Shown: positions 50,170 to 63,478, counted from the stretch's first letter. The stretch: DNA of 64,000 bases from Scatophagus argus (GCF_020382885.2 NC_058499.1:9905872-9969871); one strand, 5' to 3'. A program made the numbers and translations. Notes: generated by a model from the letters alone, not told the origin.

Positions 50170-51769
50170 TTAACTGCTCTCGTCAGCCATGGTGTGTTTG
50201 TCAAAGAGGTACTCTGCCATGCCACTCTGAGGGGCTCCCATGCGGCGCAAGTTTGATATCCAGTCGGCGAGCTGTTTGATCGATTTAACCTGCTCGTCCA
50301 GATAATGCGTTTCTATGAAGTCACACATCTGTGGATAAAATGGACAGAATGTTTTTGTTATTGGACTGCCAGATATTTTATGTTCCCTAATGCCAAATGT
50401 ACACAACATCCAGCTGCGCTGCTGTTCAGTCACAGCTTCAGTGCCATTTCAACGTCTACTGGAAACATTTCAGAAGAGGAGCATCTGTGTTTCAGCAGAC
50501 ACATTTAAAGTTTAGTTAAGAGTTGTTTATCAAACATTTCTGGTGTGCTATGTTACATACACGGCGTGTGCTTTTAGCTGCACTTGAATGTGACAACATT
50601 TTGCTACTTCTAACTTTGTCTGCGATTACTCATTTTATTTGAGTATGAACAATCTCACAGCACAGCTATAATACACAGGGTGATGTCTTCTCCCACTATA
50701 ACACAAACATGTATGTTAGGTCAATTCTCAGCCTTTGACAAGTCACTGGCTCAGAACAGGAATTAGTCTCCACCACTGCACCCAATACTTAAGATGGGTT
50801 GAATCCATACATAACTTTTCACGATACATTGTACTGATCGTGTATGTGACAATAAACTTGATTTGAGTTTATCTCTGTTGTATTCAAAACACAGTGTAAA
50901 TGATCACAGAGTAGGAGAGGACAGAACAAGGCTTAACAGACCATCTCTAATGAAACCGATCATTAAAATAATTAAATGCTAATAAAAGCTGGCATTCTGG
51001 CGCTGGCTCATCTCCAGCAGCTCCAATGGAGCCGGAGCATAACACAGCAGGATGTTGTGTGCATTGGCGCTTAGTCTTCTGCTTACATGAGGATCATTGT
51101 GTTCAGTTGCCATTTTCTGCAAGTCCAGCAGGGATTGGTTTACACTTTTCTCCAGCTGTAAGGAACACTCCAAAGCTTCCAGGCCGCTCCCCCACTCATC
51201 TCTATCAGGTTTCTATGAAAAATATAAATAATTCACAACAATGCAAAACTGATGTTATACTTGTTTTGTTTCTTTTTTACAAAAATAACACATGAATCAG
51301 CAAACAGCTGCATTATCAAACTGTGCTTTTACATGACACTGTTAACACACTCTTACTTTGCCTACAGAGTAGAAAACGTATCAGTACATACCTTGATGTC
51401 TTGCAGAAAAATTCTGCCTCCTCGCTTGTTCTGCAAACTCATCAGCTTCTCTGCATGCATGCGCTCTTCTTTGGACTGTGCTTTAAAGAACTTTGCAAAA
51501 TTTGGTAGGGATTTATCATCCCTATCAAAATAGTAAGCCTAAAAAAATGAAGAAAGGAAAACCTTTTTTATGTCTTTAAACTTAAAAGACACAAACAGCA
51601 CTGATCTACAAACAGTGGGCAGAAAAGATGCACACATTGCATTGCAGGCTTGAGAGCATTTTCTTACCATAGAAAGATAAACATAGGAAGCATAGAGCTC
51701 CAGGTTTATCTGTCTGTTAATGGCAGCCTCGCAGTCCTGGTGAAAGTTCTGTCGGATCTGCGAACTCAT
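50170..51769 (-). CDS. fth1: Ferritin heavy chain-type subunit
   Basis: Cytosolic iron-storage subunit that oxidises Fe2+ inside the 24-mer shell. Four coding exons on the minus strand: 51769-51668, 51538-51392, 51212-51087, 50328-50170; 177 aa (human H 183). All ferroxidase residues are present: Glu24, Tyr31, Glu59, His62, Glu104, Gln138 (human 27, 34, 62, 65, 107, 141). It therefore works as an H or fish M type. Landmarks: [40 protein letters not shown]. Departures from usual H chains at the entry helix: [12 protein letters not shown], with Lys for the usual His60 and Met for Glu64. The coding exon begins just after an acceptor (TTTACACAG), so the leader is split by a 1.1-kb intron. Convergent with best1, as on human 11q12. 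Confidence 0.95.
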
Positions 51770-51849
51770 TTCTGTGTAAATTACAACAAAGAATAAATGA
51801 GTGGGAAAATTTCCATGACACTGTTCAGCAGCTGACATGTAAGGCTGTA

Positions 51850-51905
51850 TAGATAGATAGATAGACATACTTTATTGATCCCAGGCTGGGAAATTGCATT
51901 ATCCA
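51850..51905 (-). mobile_element. Detached LINE 3' tail
   Basis: Minus strand: AATTTCCCAGCCTGGGATCA, then ATAAAGTATG and a (TCTA)n tail. It matches the 3' end of the relic at 54698-54742 almost exactly, in the opposite orientation. Lies in the ferritin leader intron. Confidence 0.7.
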
Positions 51906-52890
51906 AAAGACATATTAAGCATGTATAAAAAGACTTTACAGATAACTGCTAATAATAGACTTAGTGGTGTTTGTGCCACATCATTAACCCCCATGACCAC
52001 AAGCTTGGGCACCAACACTGGGACAAAAACAAATGCACTTTCCCCACAGCTGACACTGGGTGGTGATATCCTACCCCTCCACCATGCTTGCCAACAACAC
52101 CTGACACATGATCCTTCTCAATAAATATCAGCTTGTGACACTGAAACTCCTGCTAAACTGAATAAATAGATATCCAATATACAGCACCTTTTTGCAAAAT
52201 TGCACACCAAATAATAATTTAAAAAAAAGGTAAATTTACTCTAGTTGTGTCCTTCAAGAGTTTACTTGCCCAGGTTTTGAGATATTCATCCTTGAGATCT
52301 ATGCCTTGAGCCCAGTTCCATGAAGGTGAATGAAATTTGAAAGTAATTTACATTTAGTTATTTACTTTGCATACAAAAGCTTACTTACTACACTCTAAAA
52401 TAAACAAACTGCCCTCTGGGTTGTCCAGATTTGAATGCGTCGACCCTTCAAGGACATAACTGCATTCATATTGATCCAGAAAAAAAATGACCTTCATCAC
52501 CCAATACATGACTAATAACTGCCATGAAGTGTGCTTTTTAAAAGGCACTGTTAACCACAACATTACACCGTATAGCATATTCATACATGTTTATGAATAC
52601 AAACGTTAGGAGTCAGGCAGGCTGACAAATGATCCCAAACTTGCTAATGTTGTGGCGAAGCATATTTTTGCACTGATTGCTCATAACACTGACTTATCCT
52701 CACTGGTAATTTTCTTACACTGCGTAGCTGGGATAACTAACCAGCTAACAACAGGTTTGGTTACTGAAGATCCCTAACGTTGCTAGGCTATTAGCAGGCA
52801 AATCATCAGTTTATCTCACATTTAAACAAGGCAGGTGACAGTTTACAAGCTAGCTAGGGGACTGACCTGCAACCTTATGTGTATACGTAC

Positions 52891-53091
52891 CTGGTTTGTC
52901 GATCTCGGCCCGTTAAAACAAAATCACTTAACCGATATTTACAACGTTAAATTCCCGAAATTCTCGAAAACGGGCTAACGTCGCCTGATGTCACAACAAA
53001 TGCGCACAGCCGAAGAAACGTTAGTAGGTCGCTCCCTCTGATTAGCGGTTAAAAAGGGGGGGCGGGAATGTTAGATTGACCGTATTTAAAC
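52891..53091 (-). promoter_or_regulatory. fth1: Ferritin promoter and non-coding first exon
   Basis: Minus strand: a TATA-like TTTAAATA at 53083-53090, then a C-rich GC box (CCCGCCCCCCC) near 53060. A leader of about 165 bases follows, ending in the donor CAAACCAG/GTACGT at 52890. I read the whole leader for the iron-responsive-element loop CAGUGN and found none. Confidence 0.5.
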
Positions 53092-53099
53092 AGCCACAG

Positions 53100-53940
53100 T
53101 GCCGCGGTTTTGTCCCTTATTATTAAATGATACAGCTAATGACTGGACTGGAGCCTTTGTTTGACTAGCCTGAGCGCCCTTGTTCCAGTTTGATCGAATC
53201 TGCAGCTTGGATTGAGTTGACATACGGTACATTTTAATAACTTAGCAACTGATCTGGAGCTTTCATATCGTAGGAGCAGATGAAGTTTGTATGGTTATCG
53301 TGGCTTTGTAGATGATAATCCCCTATTTGTGCAATTCACGTGTGTGCTGGTAAACTAGGCCTACGAAACGTGTGTTTATATCAAGTCATTTTGCAATGTA
53401 CTGCTGTGTGACAGACTCACCTGAAACACGCGCTGTTTATTTTTGCACGGTCTGACATGCGCAGTAGCAGAAGCAAAGGTTTAAATAATAACGGTCGCGT
53501 TCCGTTCAGGTGTTACAGGTCCAGTGACTTGGTGCTGTGGATGACGTTGCCCCTGTCGTTGTTTACCGATACAGGTAAATGGGAGTGAGCTGTCTCTAAG
53601 TTTTCAGTGAACTACGTCTAAGCTGTGGACATTTCTCGTCACCTTTATTAAGACAAGTCGGTTGAAATAACTTAATCGGCTTTACATTTTCTTAAAGTCC
53701 CCTGCACACCAATGCTACATCTTTAGATTGACTGGACCTTTTCTCAGGATCGTGTGGGTGCAAACAGAATGATATTTCCCCAGATTAACTGGTTCACTTT
53801 TTGTATGTGGCAGATGGGACAAATAAAACTTTTATTAGTAATTAGTGCAGTCCAATAACCTAGCATAAACATAGTTCCAGCAGTGTACAGGGCCTTTAAA
53901 AGCCAGTTTTCCCTGAAGGCCAAACTTGGTTTTGTGAGTA
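53100..53940. other. Ferritin upstream spacer
   Basis: No gene seen. Sequence between the ferritin promoter and the LINE relic, with no repeat recognised. Confidence 0.5.
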
Positions 53941-54742
53941 CAGGACACTGGTGGACAACTTTGTAGAGTGGTCCGAACAGAATCACCTGAGACTGAATGT
54001 TAACAAGACCAAGGAGATGGTGATCAACTTGAGGAGGAAGAGGATGCCTTCACAGCCACTACGGATCAGGGGGGGAGGTGGTGAAGGACTACAGATACCT
54101 GGGAGTGGTGATCAGCAACAGACTGGACTGGACATCTAACACTGAGGCTGTGTACAAGAAGGGGATGAGCAGACTTTATTTACCAAGGAAGCTGAGATCC
54201 TTCAACGTGTGCAGCGACATGTTGGAGATCTTTTACCAGTCTGTTGTGTGTTGGGACAGCAGCATCAGAGCCAGCACAGACTTCATGTCATCAAGAAGGC
54301 CGGCTCTGTGCTTGGACTCAGGCTGGAGTCTTCTGAGACCGTGATGGAGAGGAGAACACTGAATAAACTGTTATCCATCATGGACAATGGTCAGCACCTT
54401 CTCCATCACAGTAGACAGACAGCAGAGCACCTTCTCTCACAGGCTGATACAGGAAATCTTTCCGACCACATGCCATCACACTATACAATAACAGCTAAAC
54501 AGTGGTCATAACATACAGTCACTACAAACTTTATATGTTTTTACACACTTGGTTCACTGCACCTTACATTCTGTTTTATTTTGCACAACAGTCAATACTG
54601 CTTATTTGTTGTATAATCATTTTATATTGCTATTTGTACATGATTTGTATAGGTTATTCTTTTTACAGTATTGTCACTGTGTGTAATGCTGCACTGTAAT
54701 TTCCCAGCCTGGGATCAATAAAGTACATCCATCCATCCATAT
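53940..54742 (+). mobile_element. Decayed LINE reverse-transcriptase 3' fragment
   Basis: Three pieces of one reading frame, separated by frameshifts, resemble the C-terminal part of a fish non-LTR retrotransposon RT: EQNHLRLNVNKTKEMVI (from about 53975), then DYRYLGVVISNRLDW and KKGMSRLYLPRKLRSFNVCS (about 54084-54225), then KKAGSVLGLRLES and ERRTLNKLLSIMDN (about 54295-54385). The 3' end is AATTTCCCAGCCTGGGATCA, then ATAAAGTACA and (TCCA)n. The endonuclease and most of RT are missing, so this is a 5'-truncated, inactive copy. Confidence 0.85.
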
Positions 54743-54851
54743 ACAAGCATGAAGCATCAGCTCATGATATTTTAGAAACTAGCAACAATTTCCCTAAAAC
54801 GTTGATGCCTAAAAACCATAAACAAATTCATTATTGGTTAAAACTGGTTAT

Positions 54852-54857
54852 TTTATT
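54852..54857 (-). terminator. incenp: incenp polyadenylation signal
   Basis: AATAAA on the minus strand, 64 bases after the incenp stop, giving a short 3' UTR. Confidence 0.55.
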
Positions 54858-54920
54858 GGCAACAGATTTTTAAAACAAAAATGAAACTATACAGCAACAT
54901 ATGTCATCAGTGTACAGACA

Positions 54921-55717
54921 TTATTTGGATCCAGCAGGAGGCGAGTGCCACACAGCAGAGCTGGTGCGTTTAAAATAACGAGGCTTGCTCTTGTAGAAGA
55001 TGCTTTCCAGTTTGGGCGGTTCAATTATCCCGAAGAAAGAGTCCAAATCAGGAGGGTTGAAGTACTGCTTCATAATGATCTGCTGCAGATTGTGACCTGT
55101 GAAAGGAAAAATTGAGAAATCACATATACTGAGGCATTGAGATAAATATGAGCTGGACTCAATTTGGAATAAGTCACAATTTTCCAATGACTGCTCATGA
55201 AGCTCCATCCTCTTTCACTCTTTCTGCTATGGCTGCCAAGCTGTCTGTGCTTTACAACAACTGCACAATTAGCTAACCTAAATGACAGCTGTTGGTGGCA
55301 GATACTGCTTACTATTCTCGTATTATTTTCCCTTAACATATTATATCACTGTTCCCCACAGATTTTTTTTGTCTCTTTTATAAATAAGAACCAAAAACAA
55401 GTTGAAAAATGTATCATGTAAATTATTTAATTTTTCTACTGTGTCTGTGTGGCCATTTTTATTCACTGTGCCCATGGTAACAACAATAATCACAGACGTG
55501 AAGGTTGTTTAACTACACAGAAAAGATCTGTTTACTTTTCTGATAACTATAATCGCTGCACAACTCAAATGTTTTGAGACAAGCTTCATATTTGGTTATT
55601 TGTGATGCTATGTACATACACAGTTTGAAGATAATGCATTTCTTTCACACTAATTTGATGGTGGATGTCTTGCTTTGGTACAGTGATGAGACGCTCAGAG
55701 GCAGCAGGTGTAGGGGT

Positions 55718-55753
<36 letters not shown>

Positions 55754-58700
55754 AGTCATATGCCATCCCTCTTGCCTTTCTTGCAACAACACTGAGTTCA
55801 CCCTGGCCCACACTCTATCACACAGTGGTAAACATTTTGTCTGGGCTGGCTGCCTACTTCAAAGGCCATGAAAAACACTGTGATCAATTTATTTGATTAA
55901 AAAAAAAAACAAAAAAAACCCCAAAACTTTACATTGGGGTAAAATTCAGGAAACACAGGTATTTTCCTCATACTCTCCTTCCATACTCTTTTCTTTCAAA
56001 ATAAAATCATACTATCCCATACGGCCTAGGAACCCCGGAATGAAGAAAAACTCGACAGATGTTCAGGTACATTGGAAAAAATAAACATTATTAAATAAAA
56101 TGAGAAACTAAAATCATGCTTACCCTCTGCCCAGGATGGAATTGGTTTCCTTGGGGCAGACTCATCATCAGTAGAGTCGTCACTGTTTTGGTCCATCCCA
56201 TAATCTTCTGCACTTTTGGACATCACAGGTTTGTTGCCTCCCTTTGGAGTGATGACGTACGACTGTGGTGATTTCTGCAGAGGAGGATAAAACACACACC
56301 ACAAGGATTTACTCTGATGGGACATTATCTTCGCCACGTTTTAAGACAGGAACTGACTGACTGATCCGTTTAAATTTACCTCGATATCCACAGTCACATT
56401 GAGGCCACCACCTTTTCCCACAGGTGTGCTCATAACAGAGCGCTGCAAAGAGTAAGAAGAAAACTGGTTAATGTCTTTTCACTGTGAATTTTTACACCAG
56501 ACTATCAATTACTCTGCAGTCAATATTAAAATCAACTACAAGACTTTGTTTCAGTCGTTTCTCTTCACCAGACTAAAGGATATCTATTTTTTTCCCTGAC
56601 AGGAAATGGCTTGTCAGAGAGGCTATATTGGGACTCTTACCTCAATATCCACAGTCACATTCAGGGCAGCAGCAGCCTTATGGAGGAGAAAAGTAAAGAG
56701 GTACCATTTAGTGTCAAATCGACTATTGTCTTATGCACTCCAAGAGTCCATTCACAATACATGGCTGATCCCACAGAAAATGTAACATTTTTATAGCTTC
56801 CATCTCAAGTGTCAAAGTGGTAACATTTCAGTTTTTGCTCGTGTTCAGCTGTGCAGGTTTAAGTCCAATTTTCCCCTGTTGGTGTACCTGTTTTTCAGCA
56901 GCCTGTTTAGCAGCAGCTTCTCTCTGTTTAGCAGCTTTCTCCTCTGCAGCTAATCTCTGCTGCTCCTCCTAGTGGGAGAAGAATCGCATAAACAACCAGC
57001 TGACAATAACAAAGCCAGAGCTGCTCAATACGATGTGTTAATACGATGTCTTTAAAACACGAGTAATCGTATACCACACAAGTAAGTAAAAAAAAAAGAA
57101 AAAAAAAAAAGACAAGGTACCTAAGACTTATTTCATGAAACTGTCCCAATAATCAACAAACTTTTGATCATTAAGCGCAGTTTCTGCAGGAAGACATGAA
57201 CTCTTCAGGATGAATTACAACTCTTGACAGTCTAACAGTGGCATAGCTGGCAGTGCTGGGACAACTTTAAACCCAAAATTAAATGGTGGATTGTGAGAGT
57301 CACAGCAACATTCAATTTGGGTAAGGGAGCATTTTAAATCATGTTTCTTCTAGGAGACCGACTGGTCATTGGTGTCTGCCAGCACGCCCATCGCTTTGCT
57401 ACACACTGTATTCTAACAATCTATATGTAAACATTTTTAATGTCATTTTGGTTCCAAATTTTGATGTCTTACCAGTTTTCTTTTCTCCTCAAGTGCCTTC
57501 CTTCTCTCCTCCAGTTCTCTCCTCTCTTTCTCTCTCGCTGCTCTCTCCAGCTCCCTTTGCAGTGCGAGAGCTTTTTCTTTTTCCACTCGCTCCCTGAAGC
57601 ACAGACATCAGTTCGGTAAAAAAACAAACTCTGGAGGAAACCAACCTTTTTCTTACCGTCTTAACCGAAACAAGGTTCAATTTAACACACCGTTAACCGT
57701 AATTAGGCAAATTAGCATCTGTAGTTATGACTAACCTTTCGGCAGCAGCCAGTCGCTCTTTCTCCAGCTCTCTCTCCCTCTCACGCTCCTGCTCTCTCTT
57801 CAGCTCCAGCGCTCTGCGAGCTTCGGCCAGCTTACGAGCTTGCTGTTCCTCCTCCTCTGCCTTCTTCTTGGCCAGTAACTCCTGCTGCCGCTTCTCTTCC
57901 TCCTTAAGTAAAAACAAAAGACAACATAAGAAAAAGCATACATTGAAGACTTAACCTCTTTGAATAAATGTATCAATCAATATGCAGCAGCACATCAAAA
58001 TAACTTGAGGTTTTAAAAAGGACAAACATACACTCACTGGTGACTGAGTACAGCCCTGTTGATATACACGATATGCATTATCAGTCTCAATGTGCAAAGC
58101 TATAGCAACAGAAATTGCTGTATATATACAGTATTAAAAAAATAAATAAACAAAAGAACATCTTCTCACTGCAATCTTCTTCCGTTTTGCCTCTTCCTCC
58201 TTCTTTTTCAACTCCAGCTCCTCTTGGCGCTTCATGGCAGCCTTTTTCTTGGCCTTCTCCTCTGCCAGACGCTGCACAAAGAGGTTAAATATCAAAGATT
58301 AGATAATATTGTTTAAATCTGTTTTGAGGTGACCATACAGGGTCAGAGTAACCAAATGTGTTCCATACCTTATCATTTTTCTCATCAATCTGAGCCATTT
58401 TTTGCTCGATCTTCTTTTTCTTTTCCTCCTCTCTCTGCTCTTCTTTTACTTTGGCCTCAAACACTCTCCTTAGTCTCTCATCCCTCTTCCTGCAACACAA
58501 AATATAAAAATTAAAAAAGAATTATAGAATAAATTACTAAACTGTCCAATCAGAGTGTTTAAAGAGGTTATGTATTAACCTTTTAAGTTCCTCCTGTTTC
58601 TTTTTCTTCTCCTCCTCCATTTTCTTCATTCTTTCCTCCTCTTGCTCCTGTTTCTTCTTAAGTGCTTCCAGTTTGTGACGCTCTTTTGACTGTGAAAAGA

Positions 58701-61700
58701 GAAAACAAAGATTTAAGAAATGCACGTCGTCAGAAATCAGTTAATTCTAACGCACTGTCAAAACCCGGAAACAGATCACCATGTCCTTGAAGCAGACAGA
58801 TGGAGCAAAAATCCATCCTGACAAACTTTGTGTTATTTCCACAAAGTCTGTTCTCATACTGCAGTATAATCTTCCTTTAACCTGTAAACGGCAAAGTTAC
58901 AGCCAGCTTTCAAGCTTACATCTATCAAAGAAGAGTGATGACAATCTCCAACACCCAGCAAAACCTATCAAGTGTAAAATTCAATGCACCCCATCATATT
59001 CAAATTGTTACTATAAATGTAACACCCATTACAACACAACAAGTGTCCAAATACCAACAAGAATAGCTGAGAGTCATGTGAACATACGTCGTTCTTTACA
59101 CACAACCCAGAATCCAAAAGGGTACAATGACATCAGCTCCAGTGTGATCTCCACACTCTATACAATCCTGATCCACTGACACACAAACCAGTTTTAGGAC
59201 CAACTCAGACAGTGACAGATTCTGGTAAAGATGGATTTTTACTTCCATTATGTTACAGTGATGATAATGAAGCTAGTTTAGGTGCTCTGCAGGACTGTGA
59301 GATTAAAGAAAAACACAAAAGATGAGCATTAGTGACCCGTGGGATGAGACACCAACTAAGAAGTGCAGTTTAGAGCGTTGTTTAAGTGCAGTAGTCCCTT
59401 TCACCATTATTGCAATAAGGCTATTAAGTGTAAGTGTGCCTCTGTCAAAGAGCCTTTTCTACACAACATTCAACTTTAAGGGATTTATTCAGGAATGTTG
59501 CTGCTTGTACTCTCAGCAGAGCTCAAATTTAAAAAATTTTAAAAATTTTTCTAAATCTTCAGCCATCAAACTGCCAAGAGCCTTAATTTCAGCTCTGACA
59601 CAGATGAAACTTTTAAATGTGGAAGCATGAAAGGGGCTTGTCTAATGTATGTGCTAAATCAAGATGCACAGTGGGATATTAGACACCATCAAATGCCCAC
59701 AAACAGCAAACAATGCTTTAACATTACACTTACCACTATACCAATGCTCAACTGGGGAAAGGAGGGAAAAAAAACAAAAACATCCAAATAAGAGCACCAC
59801 ATCATTAGACAGCTCAGTAAAAACTCAAGAATATGCACTCTTCACTCTTAAAAATTCAGATTTTTAGGGATAAACACAACTAAAATGATACCTGCTAAGC
59901 AATAATTCCTATGGAGAATCCAATACTGCATATTTCCAGTTCACCGCCACATGTGAGCTGTGAACTGAAAATAAGCAGTATTGTATCACATGTCTGTTTC
60001 GTGTCAGTGAAGTTTAGCTAAAAAGAGAGGTCTTGAGCTGATCACATTTTAACGGATCGCTATCAGCTAAATCTCAATATCCTTTTTGCTGTGTTTTGTC
60101 CAGCTTGGACCTCTCTGCTTCCCTGTCCCACAGTCAGGCTAACAGTCCACTACACGACAATGTTGTTGCTTTGCATCAGGTGCATAACTCACCTTAGGAT
60201 CAGTCTTCATAGGTGTGGTGTGTTTGATGAAGGACTTGATAACACCAGTGCGGCCGAGCGTATTTGGAGTCATCATTAGCATCTGATTCTTCTGCACAGT
60301 GTGGAGAAAAGATCTCATGTGGGGTCTGATTGCCTGTGCATTAACAGCAAAGGAGAAGAAGTAAGTTAATTAAGAAATCTATCAATTACATCCGTATATT
60401 TACAAAGATTTTTGTGTCTTACACTTTGACTTTTCTTGGGAGGAGAAAACATCTTTGTGGGGCTTTCTTCTACAGTATCTGGCACTTTGCGTTTGGTGCT
60501 TTGGCGACTGGACTGGGAAGTCTGCTGTTTCTCAGCAACAACTGAAAACACAGGCACATGTCAACAACAATCATCAACTAAAATGAAATCTAAAGAAAAG
60601 TTAATTAATAAAATGGAGAGTTCCAATACCTGGTTTCCTATTTGGAGTGCTCATTTTTTGCTCATTGTTGTACAATGATGGGGGTGCCAGTTTGGGAGAG
60701 TTTGCAGCCACAGATCGAGTAATGCGTCCAACAGCTGGATTTACATTCTGGTTAAAGCAAAACAAAAACAAAAATAAAAGCATCAATACCCAAAGGATAA
60801 ATTAAATTTTGACATTTAATAAGTAAAAACATATTCATACCTGCGAAGTTTGCTTCGATTCTTCAGATGCAGCATCATTCTCTGTGTCAGCAGTTACAGC
60901 TTCTGACATGCTTTATCAGTGAATAAATTAGTAATGGTAAGAAACACTTCAAAACAAATAAAAATCACTGAATTGACAAGTCACAAATAGCGATGGTGAT
61001 GTTATGTAGACAGATTTACCAGCCACTAATACAAATAATGATTTTTCTTTTTCCATTAAGACATAAATATATTCATCAGTGCAAATTAAGCTCGTCATTA
61101 CTCACGCCTCTCTATCCTCTTCCTCTACAGAGTCCCTGCAAGCGTCCTCTACAATAAGAAATAAAAAGCCACATAAAACGTACTGATTAACGACAATCAA
61201 AGTGTGAAAGAATTTGCTCATGTTTTGCATTTCATGTAATAATAATAAAAATGTGGCTCATGTCGCACCGTCCGAGTTGCTGCTACATGTGGAGTTGACC
61301 ATGCGAGCCGCCTTCCTCTTAAGCATGGAGCGGCGTGAGGCACGGCGAACAGACTCCTGAGTCATACTGTGCCGCAGACCGGCCAGCGAGTGACGCAGCT
61401 TGAGGGAGCACCTTACAGAGCTCCGTCGTGAGCTTTGAGCTACGCCGGCTATCGCTATCTTTGCAGCTGTGCGGCCAGGAGAAGCCTCCGGCTTTTTGGC
61501 AAGCTCAGCAGACAAGCGCTCAACAGGAGAGATACAGACAACAACTTCAGGTGAGGGTATCTTAGATGGGGATTGGTCTTCTGGAGAGATGCTGACAACA
61601 ACCTCAGGTGAGGTCAGCTTAGGTGTAGACTTTTCAGTGCTACTTGTTTTGTTCGGCTTGACCTCCACATTGTTCACCGTGTTATTTTTGCCCAACTCTT

Positions 61701-62433
61701 GCTTCTTGTTGTCCATCTCATCAATGTTGCTGCTGTCCTGGAGTGACTGGCTCACATCCTCTGCGGCCTCAGACTTTCTTCGTTTGTTTTTGCGAGTGGC
61801 ACGTTTAGGCTGTGTGGTGGTGTTGGCTTCAGAGGTGGAGGCCTCTGGAACAGTCTCTTCTTCAGCAATTAAGTTCAGTGATTTGACAGATGAGCCACGA
61901 AGGTTGCTGCGCTTTCCCTTTGAAAATCTGTACATGAAATTTTTTTAGATTAAGAAAGGCACAACGTACTTGAAATTCCTCAGGTTTGAAGAAATGTAAA
62001 AATGTATCAACAACAAAAACAAACCTTCGCCTGGCTTGATTTTCTTCCTGACGCCCCAAAGACACACGCTTCCTGCGACTATTCTTTTTCTGTGATGGTG
62101 TTTTTGGCATCAGTTCTGGTTCAGCATTAAAATCTCTGAAATAATAATGATTTAAAAAAAAAAAAGAAAAAAAAAAGCAGCTCCGTGAGTAAAACCTTAA
62201 GGACAATTCTAGTGAAGAGCAAAAGGATCTGAAGATGGAAACTTGAAACAAGAAAATTAAAATCTTTTTTTTATGATATTACTTTAAGCGTACCTTGAGA
62301 ACATGCGGTTGGCTTCCTGTTGGATCTCCTCAAGCCAAACCATGTGGACATTATCAATTTCATCCATGAATTCTTGTGTTTTGGCATCAAACATTTGCAT
62401 GAGGGACTGCACAGATGATAGTACAGAATTCAT
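54921..62433 (-). CDS. incenp: Inner centromere protein (INCENP)
   Basis: Scaffold of the chromosomal passenger complex; its N-terminus binds survivin and borealin, its C-terminus activates Aurora B. Eighteen coding exons on the minus strand: 62433-62294, 62135-62025, 61927-61269, 61148-61106, 60910-60841, 60747-60630, 60541-60423, 60291-60193, 58689-58580, 58489-58369, 58271-58170, 57902-57736, 57593-57473, 56968-56888, 56676-56641, 56442-56380, 56274-56124, 55096-54921; 828 aa (human 918). CEN box: [14 protein letters not shown], then [12 protein letters not shown] charged single alpha-helix spans about 453-699. The SDDSTDDE motif precedes the IN-box with [11 protein letters not shown], and the Aurora-phosphorylated TSS lies in [12 protein letters not shown]. 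Exon 16 repeats the LNVTVDIE motif. The CEN exon follows the acceptor CCTCAG. Confidence 0.94.
55720..55751. repeat. (GT)16 microsatellite in incenp intron
   Basis: Uninterrupted TG/GT dinucleotide run in the intron between the last two incenp exons; a useful polymorphic marker type. Confidence 0.95.
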
Positions 62434-63478
62434 GTTGACAGCCTGAGGAAAAAGATGACACGGTTAAATCTGGACAAGCTGGAACAAGTTAATGCTCAGG
62501 TCACAATGACAGGACTGGTTGCTTATGTTTTAATCTCTGTTCTGATACAGTCTTTGTTCCCCTTTAAGCAAAACCATTTGAAACCAATTTGCATTAAACC
62601 TCCTGGAAAAATCTAAACAGCAAAGGCCACTTACATGCAATGTATCAATAACTAACCAAAAACCCGAATTACATCAGGCAGAGTCAACAACCATACACAA
62701 AACCACTAATGAAATAAAATGGTCTCTTTAGTGAGGAATCTGGAAAGTGTTTCTTGATTTTTGATCTGAAATGATTTACCAAGACATTAACTTTACTGCT
62801 GATACTTAACATAGGTAAAAATTACATGTACTATCAAAGTACTACTATTAATATGTTAAAGTAATATCTCACTGTGTGTTTAGCGACTTGTCATCGTGTA
62901 CAAAAAGGGGCATTGAAGAATAAAGCAGAATAGTTTCCTTTAAAGGTTAACAGGGTTGACACGTAATGTGTTTTGTCTCGCAGTGCCAGATCCATACTGG
63001 ACGCTCGATGCCTTTCAAAGTGTAATCGGTGCATGCGCAGTGTCTTTTAATTTCGCGGACGGATTGCTATGGGCTATGCAGTAGCTATTTAATAACAATG
63101 TAGCCGACAACAACATCGGTTGTTTTGGATCTTACAGTAGCATTGACATACTGTGTCTCAATAAAAAACATATTACATTCACATACTCCTAACATTTGGT
63201 TTTATGTTAGGAGTGAGTTTGTAATGTTAACAGAAGTAGCTAACGTTTCCCAGGTAAAACGTTAGCTTAGCTCAAATGTGATCGACGAACATTAAAAAGC
63301 AAATAGTCAAATAATGTTAAGTGTTACCCAAGACTACGCTACTGGGAAACACAATATGTGAATTTACCTGTGAAGATCACAACGTTTCAACGTATAACTG
63401 CTATTATTTCAACGTCTTAAAACCTGGGTTAACTAGCTAACATTAATATTATTATTTGACTGCAAAATAATTAGTTAC

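Noticed and set aside
52665-52710. Three CAGTG motifs on the minus strand as possible IRE loops for ferritin
   Set aside because: They fall in the leader intron and the flanking five bases do not pair as an IRE upper stem.
58781-59179. 132-aa plus-strand ORF in a 1.5-kb incenp intron
   Set aside because: Composition is low-complexity, with no recognisable domain or promoter; the flanking incenp exons join in phase across it.
61469-61948. 159-aa plus-strand ORF
   Set aside because: Antisense shadow of the long third coding exon of incenp; no domain and no splice context of its own.
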